This document shows positions 20,116 through 24,173 of a stretch of 24,173 bases of DNA, piece after piece. Position 1 is the first letter of the stretch; the number at the start of each line of letters is the position of its first letter. The position numbers and the translations under genes were made by a program. The DNA is from Phallusia fumigata (lineage: Eukaryota > Chordata > Ascidiacea > Phlebobranchia > Ascidiidae). Below the pieces are notes generated by a model, which saw only the letters and a list, made by a program, of their open reading frames with translations, was not told where the DNA came from and made no database searches. Location: NCBI GenBank assembly GCA_008931825.1, contig QXVZ01004515.1, positions 1 to 24,173 on the forward strand, given 5' to 3'.

Positions 20116-20527
20116 CAGGGTTGCCAGGTTTAAATTTCAAAATTCGGCCAAACAGCTCACAAAATTCGGCCAAATCACAAAAAATTCGGCCAAATTCTAC
20201 TTTCAACATCAAACAGCTTGTTTAACATCAAAAATGTACTTCTTTTTCAATACAAGATGACGCAGATCGCTTTTGACACAAGTTTCGACTAACGGTAGGA
20301 ATTTGGAAAGCTAAGCAAACGCTACACCAAAAAAAACTACGTAAGATAAGAAGTGATTTAAGTGCATACGGACACAACTGCCCTGATAATTGACTTGGTT
20401 TTGCAATACAATGATCCAAAAAAAAATTCGGCCAAAATTCGGCCAAATTTTTTTTTTCGGCCAAGGGCTTCAAAATTCGGCCAAACTTCTGAAATTTGGC
20501 CGAAAAAAGGCCAAACTGGCAACCCTG
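20116..20527. mobile_element. hAT-type MITE with perfect 8-bp target duplication
   Basis: This 412-bp element has inverted ends CAGGGTTGCCAG / CTGGCAACCCTG and GTGTAAAA duplicated on both sides (20108-20115 and 20528-20535). The 8-bp duplication and CAGGG ends are typical of the hAT superfamily. It has no transposase. Its interior carries about seven copies of AAATTCGGCCAAA plus one inverted copy. The perfect duplication suggests a fairly recent insertion. Confidence 0.92.
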
Positions 20528-20554
20528 GTGTAAAACGTTTTTATATGCGTCAGT

Positions 20555-20935
20555 TAGGATTGCCAACCGTCCTTTATTTCAAAGGACAATCGTTCATTCA
20601 GCTCTATTTGTCCTTGTCCTTTATTGTGATTTGCAATGACACTGCTTGTCCTTTATTTTGAAATCGTTTTGACTGGTAGTTCAATTTCTGAACAGACTTA
20701 CAAAGAACCAAAACAAATACGACGTATTATACAACACGGTAGTGATAAGGCCCTTCACAAAATTGAGCTGTTATTAGTTACAAATGAAATCTAGATGAAA
20801 AAACTTTTACTAGTAGTGCCAATTTTTCATGTTTTTATCAGAAAAAAATATTAATTAGAAAGGTACCCTAGTCATGATAAAATATCAACCGAGTTTTTTG
20901 TCCTTTATAGAAGCTTAAAAGAGTTGGCAACCCTA
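20555..20935. mobile_element. Second hAT-type MITE with perfect 8-bp target duplication
   Basis: This 381-bp element runs from TAGGATTGCCAAC to GTTGGCAACCCTA, with one mismatch between the ends, flanked by GCGTCAGT on both sides (20547-20554 and 20936-20943). GTCCTTTAT-type motifs repeat near both ends. It is non-coding and related in its terminal GGTTGCCA to the neighbour at 20116. Confidence 0.9.
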
Positions 20936-21101
20936 GCGTCAGTAGTAAAAACTTTTCATAATATTAGGACTTTTCTTGACTTTATATTATCTGCGCAACA
21001 ATACAAAACACATGCAAATCATTGTTTCTAATTTAAATCCAACAACATACTCAGTTCAACACGCTATACTTTTTGTAAAGGTTGGTTGGGTTACTAAATC
21101 A

Positions 21102-21355
21102 GGTATGTGTGCCAACGTCTAGACTCTAAATGGTATTTAATACTAATTCCATTAGCATCTAGTGTCATATTTCTTGCCGTAGTTATTTACTATCAGCTTA
21201 GCGTGCAGCAATTAACCGCCAAGGGCAAATTCTCCTTCCGAATAGAGACGAAAAACGATAATTTTGGGCCACGCGAATTGACCGCAACTCTTTACGTGAA
21301 TACTTATTTTAGCTCCCGGCGAAAAAGTATTGTAATAGTGCGATCATATGCTTAA
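21102..21355 (+). CDS. Weak candidate exon with a membrane segment
   Basis: After a possible acceptor (TTACTAAATCAG) an open frame runs to 21355. It encodes a hydrophobic stretch, YLILIPLASSVIFLAVVIYY, and then a polar part. It could be a type II membrane protein exon. There is no ATG, no second exon and no family match, so chance is as likely. Confidence 0.15.
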
Positions 21356-21645
21356 ATAGGTTTAAAGCATATCGAACCCGTTTCCATGCAAGTCCGAAGC
21401 GTCACTTAAAATAGTTGCGTTAGAAAACTTTTAGGACTGCCATATAAGGATACAGTTCGAACCCTATTCTAACTGTCTCCTTTTGTCACTTACTCCATTT
21501 TTTATTACCGTTAAACTAAACTTAACATAATGGAAATAGTAGCAAACAAAATTAACGACATTTGAAAATGCTTAAATGTCCCTGCTAGCGTTTTAAATAT
21601 ATACTGTACATTCAGAAATGTATTGTTTATTACGAATAATTATGG

Positions 21646-21666
21646 GTCCCCTTCCATGAAGGGGAC
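21646..21666. repeat. Perfect hairpin at the edge of the right compound repeat
   Basis: GTCCCCTTC and GAAGGGGAC, 9-base arms, surround CAT. It corresponds to the hairpin at 1109-1129. Confidence 0.7.
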
Positions 21667-21714
21667 ACATATTGTTTTTACTCGGTTTTTTTTCTTCTTT
21701 TCTTTTTTTCTGTC

Positions 21715-21730
21715 GGGGGGGGGGGGGGGG
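21715..21730 (+). repeat. Poly-G run (16)
   Basis: It replaces roughly 17 bases of mixed sequence present at the equivalent place in the left copy. Confidence 0.7.
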
Positions 21731-22220
21731 CCACGTTTTGGTCATGAAGGAGTTGTCCGAATTTCTTCAAATTTTCACATATGATAGATGTGTATCTGAA
21801 GTTGTGCACTGTCAACTTTTTACCCCAATTCACCCATCGGTTCACCCACAGGCCCCCCAAATGTAAATTTTTTAAAACGGCAATATTTAACAAAGTAAGT
21901 TACCTAGAAGTTTTCTATTTTGATAGCTGGTACAATGCAATGTATTGTAATGTATTTTGTGACTTTTATTTGGATTCACTCATTTTTTACCTTTTTAATC
22001 TCAAAAATTGCGTCTTTTCTTACACGAGTTTGTTCCCACGTTTTGGTCAAGAAAGAGTCGTTCAAATTTCTTTGTATTTTCACACATGATAGATGGGTAT
22101 CTGAAGTTGTGCACTGACAATTTTTTACCGCAGTTCACCCATCGGTTCACCCACATGCCCCCAAAATGTAAAATTTTAAAACAGCTATAATTAACACAGT
22201 AAGTCACCTAGAAGTTTCCT

Positions 22221-22242
22221 GGGGGGGGGGGGGGGGGGGGGG
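22221..22242 (+). repeat. Poly-G run (22)
   Basis: This is the longest of three G runs, at a point where the left copy has an irregular junction and an undetermined base (509) nearby. Confidence 0.7.
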
Positions 22243-22321
22243 AAAGTGTTTTAAAGTTTTTTGTGACTTTTATTTGGATTCACCAATTTTATTACCTTTT
22301 TAACCCCAAATATTTAGTTTT

Positions 22322-22336
22322 GGGGGGGGGGGGGGG
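22322..22336 (+). repeat. Poly-G run (15)
   Basis: It lies at the end of the tandem-unit block, where similarity to the left copy stops. Confidence 0.7.
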
Positions 22337-22339
22337 TTA

Positions 22340-22760
22340 CTTCAGACATACTAATCCAAATGTATTAAAAATTAGGACGTAGATATGTAGGGTGCTTCTT
22401 GTACGTTGTTTAAAATTTTAGCCTGATCGGTTAAGTATTTACCCTTGCAGCCACAAATACGTGTATAACAGCTGGCGGTTTTGCCCCAAATGCAAAACGA
22501 CCTGACGCGAGGGAGTGATTGACGATTTTACGACTCAAGCGGCGCAACGCTCAGCGGTTGGTCACAGTCTGCTACTTCACACATAAACGGGCGTTCATAG
22601 GGTGCGGCCAGGCGGGCGTTTCATTTTAATTGTCTTGTTTTATGACGGACGAAGCTCAGCTGTTTATATTACATCACTGGTTTAGGTGAATGCGTAGCGT
22701 AAAGAAATGCGTCTGCTAGATAACGTTGTAAAGGTGATACATTACAATAACTTTGCTTTC
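22340..22760. other. Extra segment inside the right repeat
   Basis: This stretch is slightly richer in GC, has no counterpart in the left copy, and shows no supported gene. Confidence 0.4.
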
Positions 22761-23347
22761 TACTCTGTTGTACAAAAGCACGTAAGCGCATGGTTAGTTG
22801 GTCAAGAAGCGTAATGTTGTTGTTGTTGAATTTATAGCGCATTACCGAAACCGCGCTGAAGAGATTCGTTAGGAGTTTGTTGCGGCTCGGCTAAAGGTCA
22901 CTGTAGGTCAAACTATTGGTTGTGGGGCTGTGGGGTTTAAATTGTGCTGTTTACAATGAGATTGTAATTGGCATCATGTAAAAAATGATTTTTTAGAATA
23001 TATGTGGAAATCTTTACTTTTTGTTTTCCCACCAATTTTTAATTTACAGTTGCACTCTCTTGTACAGTAGCATGTAAGCTTATATTTGGTAGGTCAAAAA
23101 GCGCAATGCTGTTGTTGGATTTGTAGCGCATTGTTGAAACCATGTTGGAAAGGGTCGTTTAGAGTTTGTAGTTTACTACGGCCTGACCAAAGGTCACTGC
23201 AGGTCAAACTATTGGTTAGTGTAACTGTGGGGTTTAGTTCATGCTTTTGACATTGAGATTGAAATTGACATGATGTAGGAAATGATTTAGTTAAATTATA
23301 AATGGAAATCTTTACTTTTAAATTTGTAAAACTGATTTTTAAACTGA
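22761..23347. repeat. Direct duplication, period about 292
   Basis: Two diverged copies (22761-23052 and 23053-23347) share ACTCT-TTGTACA, GTAGCGCATT-like and AAAGGTCACTG-AGGTCAAAC motifs. The left compound repeat holds a single inverted copy at about 185-400. Confidence 0.7.
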
Positions 23348-23545
23348 TCACGTTCTAAAAACATCACTACTATTCAGAAATTGCATGTGTGTGGGGACCC
23401 ATATGTTTATGCTAGCAGAAACAATCATGTTACAAAATGCCAAAGGGAATAAGGGACCCAATGTATTGTGGGTATTGAAAATATATCCAATGTAATAAAG
23501 AAAATGGTATATGTGGAGAACATCATTTTGAGGTATTAGTGTATG

Positions 23546-24173
23546 TGGAGTGAAAATATGGAGAACGCCACCTCTCTAGTTAATATTTGTCAGTGGAACG
23601 GCGAACACGTTTTCCCAGGACATGACAAGCACTTAGTCGAACTGCCAGGTTGATTGCATCACATCGGTTTTCCCGTGTTTTAAAAATCCAGTGGCTTCAC
23701 TTAGGTGTGACTCCAAGTTTCTAATCAAAAACCAACAAGGGCTAGAGCAGATTGTTTTATAATAAGAACTAAAACCACAGAATTTGACTTTTACTCTGAA
23801 ATCAAAGCCTCTGTTGTTTTAGTCCAATTAATCGCAACCGCCTTTTAAGCCTTTCCAAACCCACTTGACAGGTTAAAGTGTGTTATTGTCAGGCAGCAGA
23901 TTTAATGCACGACTGCAAGCAGGTGGTGTGTCTCTTGAAACGGCTTAATTTAAAGCTCTTTACGACTGAATGAACCTAAATTGTTTCATATCGACGCAGG
24001 TAAAAACGCTTCTGGAATGCAGAGCCTTTGTCAAAAACTGCACCATCTAGACCAAAGTCTATCTATCAAACACAAGTTGTCGCACGAGAATTCATGTAGC
24101 TTTAAATGGGGCGACTTGGTACGGTTTTAACAACAGATGGTATATGGTTTTTAGCTTTTTTCGTCAACTTGTT
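23546..24173. other. Right flank without a supported feature
   Basis: No coding stretch, splice-bounded exon or repeat end could be supported. Confidence 0.4.

Larger units (their letters stand above)
21640..23545. repeat. Compound repeat, right copy, inverted relative to the left end
   Basis: The block at 21640-22330 is the reverse complement of about 400-1135, including two units with a period of about 304. The block at about 22960-23545 matches the reverse complement of about 1-400. ATGGGTCCCC starts at about 21642 and GGGGACCCAT ends at about 23401. Compared with the left copy it has extra material at 22340-22760 and a local duplication at 22761-23347. Confidence 0.75.

Noticed and set aside
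21440-21475. GGTTCGAA-like B box on the minus strand suggesting a tRNA
   Set aside because: The T-stem bases do not pair and no A box or acceptor stem is present.

Overview
The window looks like AT-rich genomic DNA from an invertebrate chordate, most likely an ascidian such as Ciona. This is inferred from the body plan of the main gene, an animal cyclooxygenase, from its short GT-AG introns, and from the repeat-rich flanks. No bacterial or organellar features are seen, and no RNA gene could be supported.

The centre (4480-14891, minus strand) holds one complete prostaglandin G/H synthase (cyclooxygenase, COX) gene. Twelve coding exons join in frame to a 645-residue protein, and every junction has a GT donor and an AG acceptor. 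The order is signal peptide, EGF-like module, membrane-binding helices, haem peroxidase/cyclooxygenase domain with its catalytic Tyr and both haem histidines, and a long tail ending in the ER-retention-like KTEL. Several residues of the arachidonate channel mouth differ from vertebrate COX-1/COX-2: Lys at the Arg120 position, Phe at Tyr355 and Ala at 523. Glu524 and Ser530 are kept.

On the left, on the same strand, are the first four coding exons (1332-2308) of a second gene. Its product begins MGNC, a likely N-myristoylation signal. I do not recognise the family. The gene runs off the left edge. A splice-acceptor-like tract 8 bases before its ATG has no obvious partner exon and could be a spliced-leader site.

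To the right of COX (15664-18681, minus strand) are several open stretches that may be exons of a third, unrecognised gene ending just upstream of COX. The support is weak and partly conflicting.

The flanks are repeat territory. A compound repeat made of roughly 305-bp units and bounded by ATGGGTCCCC lies at the left end (about 1-1262). It recurs in inverted orientation at the right end (about 21640-23545), with three long poly-G runs there. Two short hAT-type non-autonomous transposons with perfect 8-bp target duplications sit 27 bp apart at 20116-20935. A third, older one lies in a COX intron. A 39-bp palindrome flanked by 7-bp direct repeats lies at 3271-3309.
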